Shown one piece after another: positions 33,701 through 45,399 of a DNA stretch of 64,000 bases (positions are counted from its first letter, which is position 1; each line of letters begins with the position of its first letter). The stretch spans positions 73,290,367 to 73,354,366 of the forward strand of contig OX638133.1 of NCBI GenBank assembly GCA_951804985.1, given 5' to 3'. Origin of the DNA: Dryomyza anilis. Taxonomy: Eukaryota; Arthropoda; Insecta; Diptera; Dryomyzidae. The translations under genes were made by a program, and so were the position numbers. The notes under the pieces were generated by a model. That model was not told the origin of the DNA. It was given only the letters and a program-made list of their open reading frames with translations, and did no database searches.

Positions 33701-36700
33701 TAACAATCTATTGTCTCCTGTAGTTATATCCAAATATAGTTTCCTAAAGATTGTTTGATTTTATCCATTTGACTCCTAATATGTTTGAAATGTCAAAGTT
33801 TTGGTGACATTTTTGTCGAAATTGAGACATGTGAGTCAAATTTTATCAAAAATACGGATTTACATGGATTAATTCAAATATATTGAATTTTACGTATAAA
33901 TTCTTATAATATGTATTTAAATATTGAATATGTAAATCCATATAAAATAGAGCCCTGATCATTACTAATCGACGAGGGTAATTTAATAAATAGTTTTAAT
34001 CTTTACATAATTTTTAACTTAGTAAAGGGTTTTTCAACAGGGACGCTACAAAAGTAGAGCGACAGGGACAGCAAACGACGCCATATTTCTTGCCGCTCTT
34101 TTGACATTTCTCTTTAGTGAGGTTTGCCATTTCATGATGGAAAGATATGAAAGATGAAAAACCCTTGAAAAAAACTTTTATAGCGCTCTTATTGAAAAAC
34201 CCGTTACAATACATTTATTCCTAATTTTTGAACCCGTTGAGGTGTCATTCTAATTAAAGTCTTAAATAATCGATAAAATATCCACTTTCAACATATATTA
34301 TTTAACATTTTTTTAAAAGGTAGCTTTTTGAGATATACTTTGTGGAAAACTGACCACTATCTCTCATTCCATCTTTTCGGAAATTTTATTATTTTTTAAA
34401 TGAGATCTTTTTTTTTAATTCGCTTCACTATTGCTTAAGTTACGTTCAATTGATTAGCACCACTTTTGTAGCACCAAATCCCAGAAACCACGCCACCTGG
34501 AAAGTGGAAATTTTGCCTATATCATTTTTTTTTTTGTTATTTCACCAAACTTCATCAAATTCTGAGATTCTGCTCCCAATCACTTGGTTGATTTTGTAAG
34601 GAATTACTCCATTATCTCAGTAGTCTTGTGGATCTGAACAATCTGGTATTGCGGAACTGTTTTCTTATGTCAGAATTTCGAAATATTATTAATCCTTATT
34701 TCGTGATTAATCGTATATTTAAGAGGGGTTTGGCAATTAGAAATACTATAAAGAATGGCAATAGTTTATTTTTGAACATTGTTAGGATCACACTCAGTGT
34801 TTTGCACATCATCATAGACCTCTTCACTACTACTACGTCTTGTATGTGTTTTGTTTTGACACTACTTGTGTTGTTGTACAGCAAGCAAAAGAAGGTACTT
34901 TAATCCATTTTTTTGCCCAAATGAATTAAACCAAGTGAATCCGTTTCGTTTCTAGTATCCTGACATCTTAATAATTTCTAGAGACCAATTTCACCCGACA
35001 TTTAGTTTTTTAACAAAACATTTTTTAAGTACCTACCTATTCTTTAGGTAAAATTTTATATATCCGAAAAAAAATGCCAATAAAAACCAATTAATTTGTT
35101 GATACTAAAAGATTTTCGATATTTTTCAAAACCTTCTTGCACCGTCACTGTTTTCTTCAATTGAGCTAACAGCATGTTGTGCATTCATGTGCATATTTAT
35201 CTTCCACTTAATTTACAAACTATTGGGATTTCTCTGCTGCTGCTGCTGAAAGTAATCTTTCTACGATGGAAAATAGATGCAACAGATAACCGAGAAAAGG
35301 CTCAAAAGAACATAAATTATAACTTTAACCACAGGAGACCACATATAAAGTAAAACCAACTATAAATTTGTTTTTAAAATAAACGAAATGAAAATCTACT
35401 TGTATAATACCAAATAGCAAATAAACAAATATGTAGATATATATAACATAAAACCATAAAATGGATTATAATATTGATGTAAATATGTCTTTTATTGCAC
35501 ACTTCAAAAGTAGTAAAAACATATATTGGACATTTAGTCTCGATTAAGTGAGTATTTTTATTGGTACTATTTATTATTTATTGGTGCTATACAATTTTAA
35601 GATATAGAAACTGTACGTTGTTGTTTTCGAAACGATAAATTCGTAATATTTATATATATTAGTGTTGAAAAAGGAGGTATCTAAGAACATTTTGTTATTT
35701 TCAATTTATAGTATTTGTATTGAATTCAGTTTATAAAAATATATAAGAAATATTAGTAAATGTTAAACATAGAAGATAGCATTTTGATATTAGAATTTGT
35801 TTAGTATGTGATATTTTGTTCAAAAATACTAAAAAAAGTATTATATTAAAATTACACTCAAAATAAAATTTTCTTAAAATATATTTTACGTAAAAATTCG
35901 TGAAATTTATCTACGAAATATTTCGTAAAACACACGAAAGACTTTCGTAAATTTATGATAAAATTACAAATATTATTTGTGTATGGAATTTTACGAACCA
36001 TTTGTAAAATACACGAATGCTGTGTTTAAAAAAAACTGGCAATGAAAATGACGATTGATTCATAAAATATAAAACATCTTATGCACTGATTTTACACCTT
36101 TGAACTTACACAGAACATATTTTAAAGCTATTTGTATTTTATAACTGTCTGCTTGCGACCGCGATACCAATTAAAATATAATTATCGTATTCACAATTCA
36201 TGGTATTAGTACGACATTGTATAAATTCGACAGTACAGTAATTAAACTGTGACCACCACTTTTTTGCTTGTTCAAATGTTTCATCAAACAAATGCAGCTA
36301 ATTCTTATTAATTGCGGTTTTTTTCAAGATATCATAAATATTCTTCGAGTTAAAAATAAAAACAAATAAATTAACATTTTATAAATACTATTTATCTTCA
36401 ACTTCACAATTTATCTTCATTTTATAAAATACGTTACCAAAAAAGCATGCCTCAGGGCATATTTTTTTTGACGTTTATGTGTTATTGTGTCGTATATATA
36501 CTACATGGTACGAATACCATACTAAAATACGACGAACTGTGAATACGCTAAATGTAGTTCCAAGTTGTTACTTGATGCAAACTTATTTGTGTTTTTACTA
36601 ATTATTCGTAAAAACACGAACGTTTTGTAAAATTCTACACAAGCTTCACAATTTGCAAAAGTTTTGTAATTTTTTCGTAAAATGTACAGCTCATTCATTA

Positions 36701-37642
36701 AATATGTTATTCTTTCGTAAAAAAATTTAAATAAAATTTTTAATAAAAATTTTAAATTTAAACGAAATATTTGTAATGTTGTTGTTGTTTTAATTTTTCG
36801 AATGTTTATTCATAATATTTACGAATAGTTCGTAAAACATATTTTGGAAAAATTACAAATTTTGCGTGTATTCTACGAATTATTCGTTTATTTTACAAAA
36901 TAAAAATTACAAAAAATATTTCGTAAAATGTCTCAGAAATTATTTTGATTGTGCTTTGGACAATTTGAACATAAGTTGATTTAAATTTATTGGAAAACAA
37001 ATTAAGTATATTTCTATAATTTTTTTACTCTGAAAAGCAATCTGTAAAGCAATTCATAGGTACTGATTCGAATTCCGTTTTCAGTTAATATAAAAATTTA
37101 TATTTGTTCAAAAAGTCAAGTTAACGATTTAAAAAACCCAATATTTAAGACGATATTTTAAGCATATATTAAACTACCATATATATAGAATATATTGTCG
37201 TCAGACGACACATAAACATGGTCTGTGAATTTAAATATGAAGTACTAATGCATTTTTCAAATAAAAAAAAATCTTTCCAAAATATAAATAAACTTTTTTA
37301 AATTTTTATTCTTAATAAAAATTTAAACACATAGAAAATATTTATCTTTTTAGTAAAAACTATATAATTTATTGATTTTAAATTATTTATAAATTTGCAG
37401 TAAATTAATTTTCTTAACAATAAAAATGATCCATTACGTATTATCCACATAATTTCATTACATAACTTACCATCTGGTTTGAGTCCAAATTGAAAGATAT
37501 TTCCCACAAACGGATACGGCGTCGGACCCGGTATCATTTCCATTATACCCGCTACATGATCGATGTAATTAAATATTTTCAAACCCTTAAAGAAGAGCAC
37601 CGTAACCACAACTATGGCCAATGCAAGCAAAAACATTTCCAT
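27778..37642 (-). CDS. Cytochrome P450, CYP4 clade, gene B (complete)
   Basis: ER-anchored monooxygenase; substrate unknown. Nine exons on the minus strand: 37642-37471, 32777-32668, 32571-32292, 32230-32161, 32104-31978, 31919-31761, 28834-28588, 28456-28268, 27992-27778. All have GT/AG sites; product 522 residues. Residues ~3-20 are a membrane anchor ([16 protein letters not shown]), followed by the hinge [12 protein letters not shown]. Later motifs: [24 protein letters not shown]-helix [10 protein letters not shown] (G307-T311), RETLR (367-371), FRPERF and heme loop [11 protein letters not shown] with Cys450. The I-helix is odd: the usual Thr after Asp309 is Pro, and the CYP4 signature reads [14 protein letters not shown]. 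The frame and splice sites are intact, so it is probably a working but diverged enzyme. Intron 1 is 4.7 kb and intron 6 is 2.9 kb. The start is chosen at ATG 37642 because the anchor follows directly. Confidence 0.94.
28852..29143. mobile_element. hAT-type MITE with GATTAATC microrepeats
   Basis: Flanked by a perfect 8-bp duplication, GTTAATAT, at 28844-28851 and 29144-29151. Ends are TAGCGCTGTTCG and, inverted, TAGGGCATTTAATC. The inside is largely repeats of the self-complementary GATTAATC with AAAATT spacers. It is 292 bases long and lies in intron 6 of P450 B. Confidence 0.82.
29220..30310 (-). repeat. TATACCCTACACTAAGAG-family repeat split by a MITE
   Basis: The left part to 29500 and the right part from 30165 match the order seen in the copy at 3655-4122 (GTTTACAGGTCACAATGG, then CTTCTAGTTTTTCTGTAATC, then GGAAGAAC, then TATACC). 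It lies in P450 B intron 6. Confidence 0.65.
29501..30164. mobile_element. MITE with CTACACGCAGAGAAAAAC ends and AATGATTG words
   Basis: Inverted ends CTACACGCAGAGAAAAACAT versus CTACACGTACAGAAAAAACA. The outer thirds contain at least fifteen copies of ATGATTG or its complement. It is 664 bases long and nested in the dispersed repeat. A 64-codon open frame in the middle is not supported. Confidence 0.75.
30340..31000. repeat. AAATTGAGATTTTCC degenerate repeats
   Basis: Repeats of AATTTCAAATGGAAAATCTC and its complement in both orientations; similar blocks are at 8200-8350, 54090-54790 and 55330-55680. The centre (30530-30690) instead has GGAACCGAAACCG-type words like 42380-42680 and 49370-49545. 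Confidence 0.6.
31095..31276. mobile_element. Short MITE with ATGAATTACACT ends
   Basis: Inverted ends ATGAATTACACT / AGTGTAATTCAT bound 182 bases. The interior (GGCATCAGT, TGGGCTATAT) is related to 56115-56235. The element lies in P450 B intron 6. Confidence 0.65.
33456..33696. mobile_element. Possible MITE, TACACYCA ends
   Basis: Left end TACACCCAACCAAATTTGAT and, inverted, right end TACACTCAGAGGAAAAACAC. The interior has words such as AATCTTAAATC and CAACTTAAAATTG in both orientations. The match of the ends is short. Confidence 0.4.
34027..34202. mobile_element. Short MITE, GGGTTTTTCAA ends
   Basis: The 28-base arms (34027-34054 and 34175-34202) are complementary with about five mismatches; cores are GGGTTTTTCAA and GCTACAAAAG or GCTATAAAAG. 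It is 176 bases long and non-coding. Confidence 0.7.
35855..36953. mobile_element. Foldback element of TTTCGTAAA words with a nested element
   Basis: Imperfect ends (CACTCAAAATAAAATTTTC and, inverted, CACAATCAAAATAATTTC) bound ~1.1 kb. The outer parts repeat ACGAAATATTTCGTAAAA-like words. A second inverted pair, CGTATTCACAATTC at 36186-36199 and its complement at 36534-36547, bounds a 362-base insert in the middle. Confidence 0.6.
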
Positions 37643-38352
37643 GTTTCCGTCAATTTATTTAATTCAATTAAATTATTTATTAATTTTTCAATAACTATGA
37701 ACTTTTAACACTGCGTTTAGACTGCGTACTAACTGAAAGAAAATTTTCAATTTCACACGAATATCAATTATAGCTCGAAGTACATACATTGTCGTGGTTC
37801 TAAGTATCATAATTAATGAACACTTTTATCGGTTATCGCCAAACGATTAAATAATGATTAAATGTGCTTGTTGTTGTTCTTATATAGACCCCATTGAGAT
37901 AATATCAAGTGACCAGAGGCAAAAAGTGCTATACGTACCGGTTGTTGTTGTGCGCTATAGGTCTCTCCACTAGCGGCGACTTTCGGCATTGTTTATACCT
38001 TCAATCCAGCCTTATAGTCCTCATATACCATATATTTAAATTATCTTTATGTTAGTAAACTTCAAATCGATAAAGTGCCCAATTCTTTTGTTTATTTATA
38101 CTATATGCAGATATTTTTCTTATTTCTTTGTTTTATATTTATTTTAAAGATAATGTTGACTCACTTCAGTATTGTGCGATAAGTTTGTGTTTAATGTTAA
38201 TAGTTATTAATAGCAAGCGTCATAGCCTAAGGTTTTATACAATTTCTATGGTAGGTGCAAAGTTCTCAGACTATCGGCTGTTCTCATGCTATCAGGCGCA
38301 TACGTGTGCAACGGTTTTTGTCATATTTTGTATTATTTCAAAATACGATGGG
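37643..38352 (-). promoter_or_regulatory. 5' region of P450 B
   Basis: On the minus strand a TATA-like TATATAAG lies at 37880-37887, about 240 bases upstream of the ATG, followed by AACAACAACAAGCAC. An upstream ATG near 37810 would open a short frame ahead of the main start. The transcription start is not determined. Confidence 0.5.
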
Positions 38353-39433
38353 CATATCGACGCCCCTTACGAAAACTATTATATATTTTACGAAAATAAA
38401 TATGGTTTTTTTTGAGGTTCAGAATAAAAGTATGTTATTATTTTTGATGAGAAAAATAATATGTTTTATGATTTTGCCAGGAACTCTATTATGTTTTTGA
38501 TATTTCCGAGAATATGCACATGTATATCTGTAAATCTGCGAATATAAAAATGATTCAAATTTGCGACGAAGATTGGAATCTTTTGTTGAACATGAATAAT
38601 GCATATATGATTGGGGCCCTCATATAAAATCTGTACATATTAATAAATATTTACAGAATGTAATAATTTTAATAAATATATGTAATCGTTTAATAAAGAC
38701 CACAGACCATGGGAAACTTAAATCAGGCCTGTAATTAAACTTAAGTTTAATGTAACAGTCTTAGGACAATAACAAATGACCTCGAAAATACAGTCCTAAT
38801 AATTATAATAATATTAGTTTTGCGATACAGTTCTGAAGAACCTAGGCTGAACAGTCTCACCATTTAAACATATTGTATTTGTACTAAAACAGCGGAACCT
38901 ACAGTTTAACGCCTAATCATAATTTTTCATGTGTGATGTTTTTACTCTCGAAGGTTATTTACCAAGAGGTAGCGCGGTGAAGAAAAACATTTTCTATTTT
39001 TTTTTGATGTTGCATTTGCTGGTGTTTGAACCAGCAACGTTTCGGGTGGCATTCCAACACACTAACCGTCTTAGTCACCGACATAGTATATGGTAATGCA
39101 TATTTTTTATCATTATAGCGTATTTATTTTAAATTTTCTCAAACAAATTTTACAAATGACATACATAAAAACAAATGACATACATAAAAGCAACGCAATA
39201 TGATTTTGAAAAAAATCTATTTCAATAAAAAGCTCCAATTTTCGTCTAAAAATTTGAAACATAATAATTTTCCACAGAAAAATGTTTGTTGTACTAATTT
39301 TCTGTGAAATTTTCAGAACATTATAATATTCGTTATTTAAGTAAAAATGAATTCGTATTCGTTTAAAAGTGATATATACTTTTTTTCGTAAGACAATTTT
39401 AATATAATAGTTTTCGTAAGGGGCGTCGATATG
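38353..39433. mobile_element. Element with perfect 32-bp inverted ends
   Basis: Bases 38353-38384 are the exact complement of 39402-39433 (core CATATCGACGCCCCTTACG). The 1081-base element contains a degraded SINE and no ORF of note. A related word, GTTTTCGTAAGGAGC, occurs near 8132. Confidence 0.82.
38815..39085 (-). mobile_element. Degraded tRNA-derived SINE copy
   Basis: Blocks in SINE order (TTTGCGATACAGTTCTGAAG, GGAACCTACAGTTTAACGCC, CAAGAGGTAGCGCGGTGAAG, head complement TGGTGTTTGAACCAGC). Diverged; nested in the 38353-39433 element. Confidence 0.65.
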
Positions 39434-39489
39434 TCGTATGGAAAGTCAATGGTATTTGCATTATAAGAATATGCTCACTTCTTCGATTC

Positions 39490-40312
39490 TCAAAAGATCC
39501 AATAGAACGAGTTGGGAAAGTTAGGTCACATGGGTAAGTTCGGTCATATGGGGGCGGACTTTTATAGTCGGTCGGGCCCGACTATGGAATACCCTACACC
39601 ATTGGCGGGATATTTAATTGTATATCTTAATTTTAAAGTTTTCAATTATACTGAACCTCCCCACCCTCAGAATATTATTCATATATCAGAAATTTACATC
39701 TTATATCCCCATAATTTAAAAAATTGATATAAAAGTATAAAAAACTAAACAAAAAATTAGAAAAATGTAAATGGGCGGACCATGCCTATATTCAAAAATT
39801 TTGTAAGGATAATATTTCATAGATTTGATTTTAATAATTTACGGTTCAAATTTCCACTATGAAAACCCGGGAAATAATGAAAAAAATAGTGGTCGGATCA
39901 CGCCCATTTTTGGACCACATATTTTTGTATGAATTATAACAATACGTTTTAAATTTTATAACTATATCTTGAATACTTTTCGTTATTAGTTCCTAAAGAG
40001 TTATATAAAAGTGACTAGTATGGGAGGTGGGCGTGTCCGTTGACCGATTTGGCTCATTTTCAAACTCAGTTCCTACTTTAAACTAAAATATATTGAGACG
40101 AAATTTCATCGCATTCTGATCAGTATTTCTCAAGTTTTTCTATATTCGGACAGCAAGACTGACAGACAGACAGACGAACATGGCTCAACGGACTCGGGTA
40201 GTGATGCTGATCAAGAATATATTTACTTTTCCATACCGGACACGCCTCCTAAGGGGCGTTACAATATATGCACAAAGTTAATATACCCTGTACCTCATAG
40301 GTGTAGGGTATA
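39490..40312. repeat. Variant of the TATACCC dispersed family
   Basis: Contains GACTATGGAATACCCTACACC near the left and GTGTAGGGTATAAAAATG at the right end, plus a GACAGACAGACAGACG run and the conserved GATGCTGATCAAGAATATAT block. Its sequence is distinct from the other copies, so it is probably a subfamily. Confidence 0.6.
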
Positions 40313-40857
40313 AAAATGTTCATCACCTATTACATATATCGTAGTTATAGAACGAAAAGTCACCAAATACATTTTTATGAAAAACTTAATTTTCGAGTTT
40401 GTTGATTAATAATATAAAAAGTAATTGACGCATTTTTAAAGTTGAAAAATCAAGTAATAGATTTACATTTTCCTATCATGTGGTAAAAAAATGGAGATCA
40501 TTGATTCAAAATTGACAGATTTATAATGATTTTTGTAAATGAATATTTGGCATTTTGAACATGTATTTGGTGACTTTTCGTTCTACAACGACGATATATT
40601 ACTTTGTTGTATTCGGTCCGGGAACTCCAAAGAGAATTTTGAAGCTCCATTTAAAATTTGCGAATTGTATACGATCTTAGCCTGAATATCAGTGGTGCAA
40701 ACAGTTTGTACGTCAGCAGGAATGAAGTATGTCTCGCATAGTTATAAAAAAAACGACAGATCAACTATCTGATCGTTACAACGTTGGTCACATTGAATTG
40801 ATATGTCCCGAACATCAAGAGCAGCGGACTCTGCAATATCCACTGCACCCACATTAA

Positions 40858-41434
40858 CCCTTAAATGCAAACTTTGTTCAACGAATTTTATTTAATCTTT
40901 CCGCTTCAACTTTTAAAATGTTTATTGATCCAAGCGCCACCGTTTGCGTCTCGTTTGAAACAAACCTCATTTGCCGACTGTATCCATCAGGCACCGGGAG
41001 GTCAAAATTGACCATATTTGAAATATAGAATCGTTATTTTATGTTTTTTTTTTTAAGTGTGTTGTTTACAAACAACAGAATTCCTGATTTTCGAACAGAA
41101 TAAGTGCTTGAAAATTATCGTGTGAATACGAAATCAACAATGGCAGGAGTGAATCCATAAAAAAGAACAGTTTCATCAAAACAAAACACAAATATTAATA
41201 CTTTCAAACTTTTTTTATATTTTTCACTATTTTTCATAATCAAATTTCTTAACTTTTGCTTTAAAAATTCTGAAGTACAATTCTTTTTCAATTTTGAAAT
41301 CCGGGTGCCCAGTATTTTTGATCTGTTTAAAGTAAGTAACACCTATGAGCAAAATCGTAGAACAAACGTTGTCCAGAATCGCGAGTTCTATAACATACAT
41401 TTTTTTTAGCTAAAAAAAGGCAAGCTTTTAAGGG
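40858..41434. mobile_element. piggyBac-type MITE with TTAA flanks
   Basis: Ends CCCTTAAATGCAAAC and, inverted, CCCTTAAAAGCTTGCC, each directly flanked by TTAA (40854-40857, 41435-41438). CCC-start ends with TTAA duplications are the piggyBac hallmark. It is 577 bases with no transposase. Confidence 0.75.
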
Positions 41435-41802
41435 TTAAGGAGTGGGAGGGGTCAATCTATTTGTTTGTGATATAACGTACAACAGGATGGGTCTTGCTCG
41501 CATTTTATTGGCAAGACCCTACTCGTAGATTCTGGTGTGTCATTTATAATGCGTCTTGTACTCTCAATCTCCAAAGAATTTGGCAGCTTGTTGAATTTAT
41601 ATAAATGACAAATGGGTTAAGCGACGTCAGAAGTATCAATCTTGGCACGATTTTGAAGAAATTTTGTGGAGAGATAGTGATCGAGAAACTTTGATTAGTG
41701 CCATCTGCAAAGGAATGAATTGGGTTCTGGGTCAGTGACATGTCTTTGATAAAAATCAAATATGGAAGCAGGGATATGTGGTACCCTATGAGACATCAGA
41801 AT

Positions 41803-42880
41803 TAGATATGGGCGCGTGCCATGCTTTTTTCGTGTCACGCCCGAAAATCTGAGTACATGCGTGCTAGTTGTTGTCGTGCTCGTGCGTGTCCGTGCCTCAA
41901 AAATCAACCACGCGTCCATTAAATATTTTTTTTTATACACCAATGCCCAAAACCCGGTAGCCGCGGTAGCTCAGTGGTTAGTGCGTTGGACTGCGAGCCG
42001 AAAGGTCCCCGGTTCAAGCCTGGACTGGGGCTAACAACATGTTTTCATAGAAACATATTTTCTATACCGCGCTACCTCTCGGCAGTCTATCTATCATCCG
42101 CCGAGCTCCGTTCGGATTCGTCAATAAACTGTAGGTCCCACCACTTTAAGTACAAATAATACACACACAGCTCAAAATGTTGAGAGAGCTCGGCCTAAGT
42201 TCTTATAGAACTGTAGTGCCAAACTATTATTATTATTAATGCCCAAAACCCTTACTTCCAGCTCCACAAAATAAAAATTTCGTGGTATTTTAACATTATC
42301 TTAAAAATCGATTGTTTTAGTTTTACTTATGGATTTAAAATAATAAAACAGTATCAAACTTAATTTTTGAATTATTTATTACAGGGGCTAAAACCCTTTG
42401 GAATATCGGTTCAGGTTCGGGTTCCTATATTTTTAAAATTGTGGTTACAATTCCGGTTCTAACCAAAAATATTAAAAGGGGTTTCGATTCCGGTTCTATA
42501 CATTTTGTAATAACGGTTCCAATTCCGGTTCTTTGCGTTCCCTGACAGGAACTATAATATCTGTTCCGGTTCTGGTTCCGAGATATTTAAAATAGCGGTT
42601 CCGATTCCAACGGGAAAAAATATAGGGTTCCGATTCCAGTTCCGGTTCCACACATTTTTAATAACGATTCGGGTTCCAAAAATCTTATTTTTCACGTTTC
42701 GCATGCTTTTTTATGTTTTTTCGTGTTTTGTCTTGTTTTTCCGTATTTTGTCGTTTTTTTCCGTGTTTCATCGTGTCTCTTTAAATTCCGTGTTTTTTAA
42801 ATCTCGTGCTTCTCATGCGTGCCTGTAAATTTAGTCGTCGGGCTCGTGCGTGTCATCAAAAACAGGCACGCGCCCATCTA
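41803..42880. mobile_element. hAT-type MITE hosting a SINE
   Basis: Perfect 8-bp duplication ATCAGAAT at 41795-41802 and 42881-42888. Ends are TAGATATGGGCGCGTGCC and, inverted, TAGATGGGCGCGTGCC. The inside has CGTGTTTTG/CGTGCCTCAAA words and a block of GGTTCCGATTCCGG repeats (42380-42680). The SINE at 41956-42237 is nested, leaving about 780 bases of original element. Confidence 0.88.
41956..42237 (+). mobile_element. tRNA-derived SINE, best preserved copy
   Basis: The tRNA-like head has A box TAGCTCAGTGG (41967-41977) and B box GGTTCAAGCC (42011-42020), the internal RNA polymerase III promoter. It is followed by a SINE body and a TATTATTATTATT tail. A perfect 14-base duplication, AATGCCCAAAACCC, lies at 41942-41955 and 42238-42251. 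The head resembles a tRNA gene but is part of the SINE, so no tRNA gene is called. Confidence 0.92.
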
Positions 42881-43349
42881 ATCAGAATTTACGAAGTGTT
42901 GTTCTAAGAGAATTCCATCCTTTGCAACTCGTATTGAACTCGTTTTGATACGAGGTATTCATGCCACTATCTATCAAAAGCCTTGAAATAGCTACCTACT
43001 CTTCCCGAAAAGATAAATACAAATATTCCATCGGTGGATCTGGTCCTACTTAAACTATATTGCCGGTTACTAAGTAATAAATTTACCTAAGCTATGATTT
43101 ATTTATATTAATATTACCCAAAAGTTCTATTTGTGACCTAATTCCCGCACAACTTAATAATTGGAATTATTATCACTTATAAAAAATTGTTTCCCAAAGG
43201 TTCCATAAGAAAAATAAAACATTTAAAATTAAACTTCACAGATATATTTTATTATTTTAAAATAACTAGCATACGCAGATATGACTTATATTTTGATTCG
43301 GAAAAACTCAATTGAGGTTGCATTTTTTCAGCTAAGTAGGAGTTGAAAT

Positions 43350-44180
43350 TTTTTATATCCTACACTAAGAATCAAAGGGTATATTCAGTTTAGTACGAAG
43401 TTTGTAACACCCAGAAGGAAGCATAACCGAATTTTGCGATGTCCGTTTGTCTTTTGAAATCACAATTACAGAAAAACTAGAAGAGTTAGATCAATTTAAC
43501 TCTACATTTAGATTACTTGTATACCTACGTAGTCTGATACAGAGAATTGACATGATCGGTCTATTGTGACCGGTGAAACAATAAATGTTTGTTGCACTGG
43601 TCAAATATCTTATATAACACTAATATCTCCACGTGAATTTTCGTTTACACCTCCCGAAGTAAACTTCTTTGTTCAAATTTATATTGAGTTTATGTTCAAT
43701 GTACAAAATTATGTTTTTCCCATGAAATGACTTCACCCAGAAAAAAATACTATATAAATAATAGTTTTTTACTATTAAAAATAATCAATAGGATAAATTA
43801 TTATTTTAATCGGTTTTTATTTTATTTTTTTTTTATTATTTTACCATAACATTGCCATTGAGTTTATTAAAATTGAGTTGAGTTTAAAAGATTAATTTTT
43901 TGTATACTATTAAATCAATAATTGTCCTATTGACCAATTTTAATGAGATTTCTGGGAATTTTTTCTGGGTGTTATGGTGACCGAAAAAAAACGAAATTTG
44001 GAGCACTTACCAACTCGTACTCTAATAAATTCATTCGTAAACCCTGGGGACCTCTGGACTACTTTAAAAGGTAACCACACACATTACCACATACCTGTGG
44101 GGTATTTATAGTTTGCTTAGTCCTTAACTTTCATAAGTCTTACTAAAACCAATTATAACAATTTCCCCATATCAAAATTA
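43350..44180. repeat. TATACCCTACACTAAGAG-family repeat with nested MITE
   Basis: From TATATCCTACACTAAGAATC to the ACCTAACCTTACTGGTTT end. Blocks match 58490-59167 but are interrupted by 43734-43971. Confidence 0.7.
43734..43971. mobile_element. MITE with CACCCAGAAAAAAA ends
   Basis: Ends CACCCAGAAAAAA and its complement bound 238 bases; same family as 26359-26580 in the opposite orientation. Nested in the dispersed repeat. Confidence 0.78.
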
Positions 44181-45399
44181 CCCATTTGACCTAACCTTAC
44201 TGGTTTAATATTTGGACGCAATTTTAAGATTTCGTCCACAGTTAAAAGTTGAAAATTGTAATTTTATAAAGATCTAATATTATATAACGTTTCAAAAACT
44301 ACACACTTGATAATATAAGTATAAAAACAATGAAAATATTGTTACCAACAGATTAGTTTCAGTTCAGCAAAAACGAGTTAGTTTGAACTTTGGAGCACTT
44401 TGCATCTTTTAACTACAACTCAATGTTCAACATTTTTGTTTTAGAGGTTGCAGCTTTATCTTTGCACTGCCCTCGATAAATAAAAAATCTGCAAATAACA
44501 TCTGAACCGCTTTTCAGCATTTTTCCATCTGACCCATCTTCGATCATAACAACTTTAAAAACATTTTACATTGTACAAGTTTGACGTTGCAATCAATCTG
44601 CATGAATGAAGTGAATGCATGCAAAGGCTAACGAATGAATACTGTTTTTTTTTTTACTAATGAAAAATAAAAACTTTTAAAGTGCACATAAAGTTCAAAA
44701 TATATGATGGAGCAAATGTGCAGAAAGAACTAAACTAAAAACTGGCAAGTTGTATGTATGGCATATAGAAAGAAGTCAAAGTGGTTTAAGAAAATTATAA
44801 AAATCACTAAAATATAAACAGTATGTGCCGGCGAAAGAAGTAGAAGAAGAAAACAAGTTTTATGAATAATGCATGGAATTATGCAAGTTTTATTTAAGCG
44901 ATTTAATATTTTGTGACTCGATATAAATGTTTATATAGTTGAATATTTTTGTTTTATTAATGATTTTTGCATAAACAAATAAAAATTAAAAAAGAATTGA
45001 AAGAAATTTGATATTTTTAAACAGCTTGCAGCCAATCAATCCTGGGTTGTTCTGGTTGAGTGTGAGGTGGTTTATATTGAAAACATGTTGCTGATGAAAA
45101 AGAGGATTTGATGATGCTGATATTGATGATGAAATTTATGTAGGTTAGGGGGTTATGTTTGGGGTGTAGGAACCGCAATTAACCAGTGCCTGTCTACTTG
45201 CTGAATTTCATGGAACCTTGTGGGTTATAGTGAAGAAAAAAGAAAAGTAAAGTAAATTAGTTGCTGTTTTTTTTTTATTTATTTTTCAAAATATATATTT
45301 ATTTTATATCATATATTAACTTGAACTAGGTTATAGTTAAATTTTAAAAACTATGATTAAACTAAAACTAAGAAGAACTTCATGTTGGATTTTAAATGA
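44181..45399. other. AT-rich intergenic sequence
   Basis: No gene or repeat boundary seen. Parts (44500-44660, 45020-45230) are less monotonous than the surroundings and could be conserved non-coding DNA, but nothing specific is readable. Confidence 0.4.

Larger units (their letters stand above)
32778..37470 (-). other. Intron 1 of P450 B (4.7 kb)
   Basis: Contains several separately listed elements (33456-33696, 34027-34202, 35855-36953) and otherwise AT-rich sequence. I found no additional exon; open frames here are short and low-complexity. Large first introns often hold regulatory sequence, but nothing specific can be read here. Confidence 0.6.

Noticed and set aside
41962..42035. tRNA gene candidate
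   Set aside because: A and B boxes are present, but it is the head of a SINE bounded by a target duplication, and the cloverleaf is imperfect.
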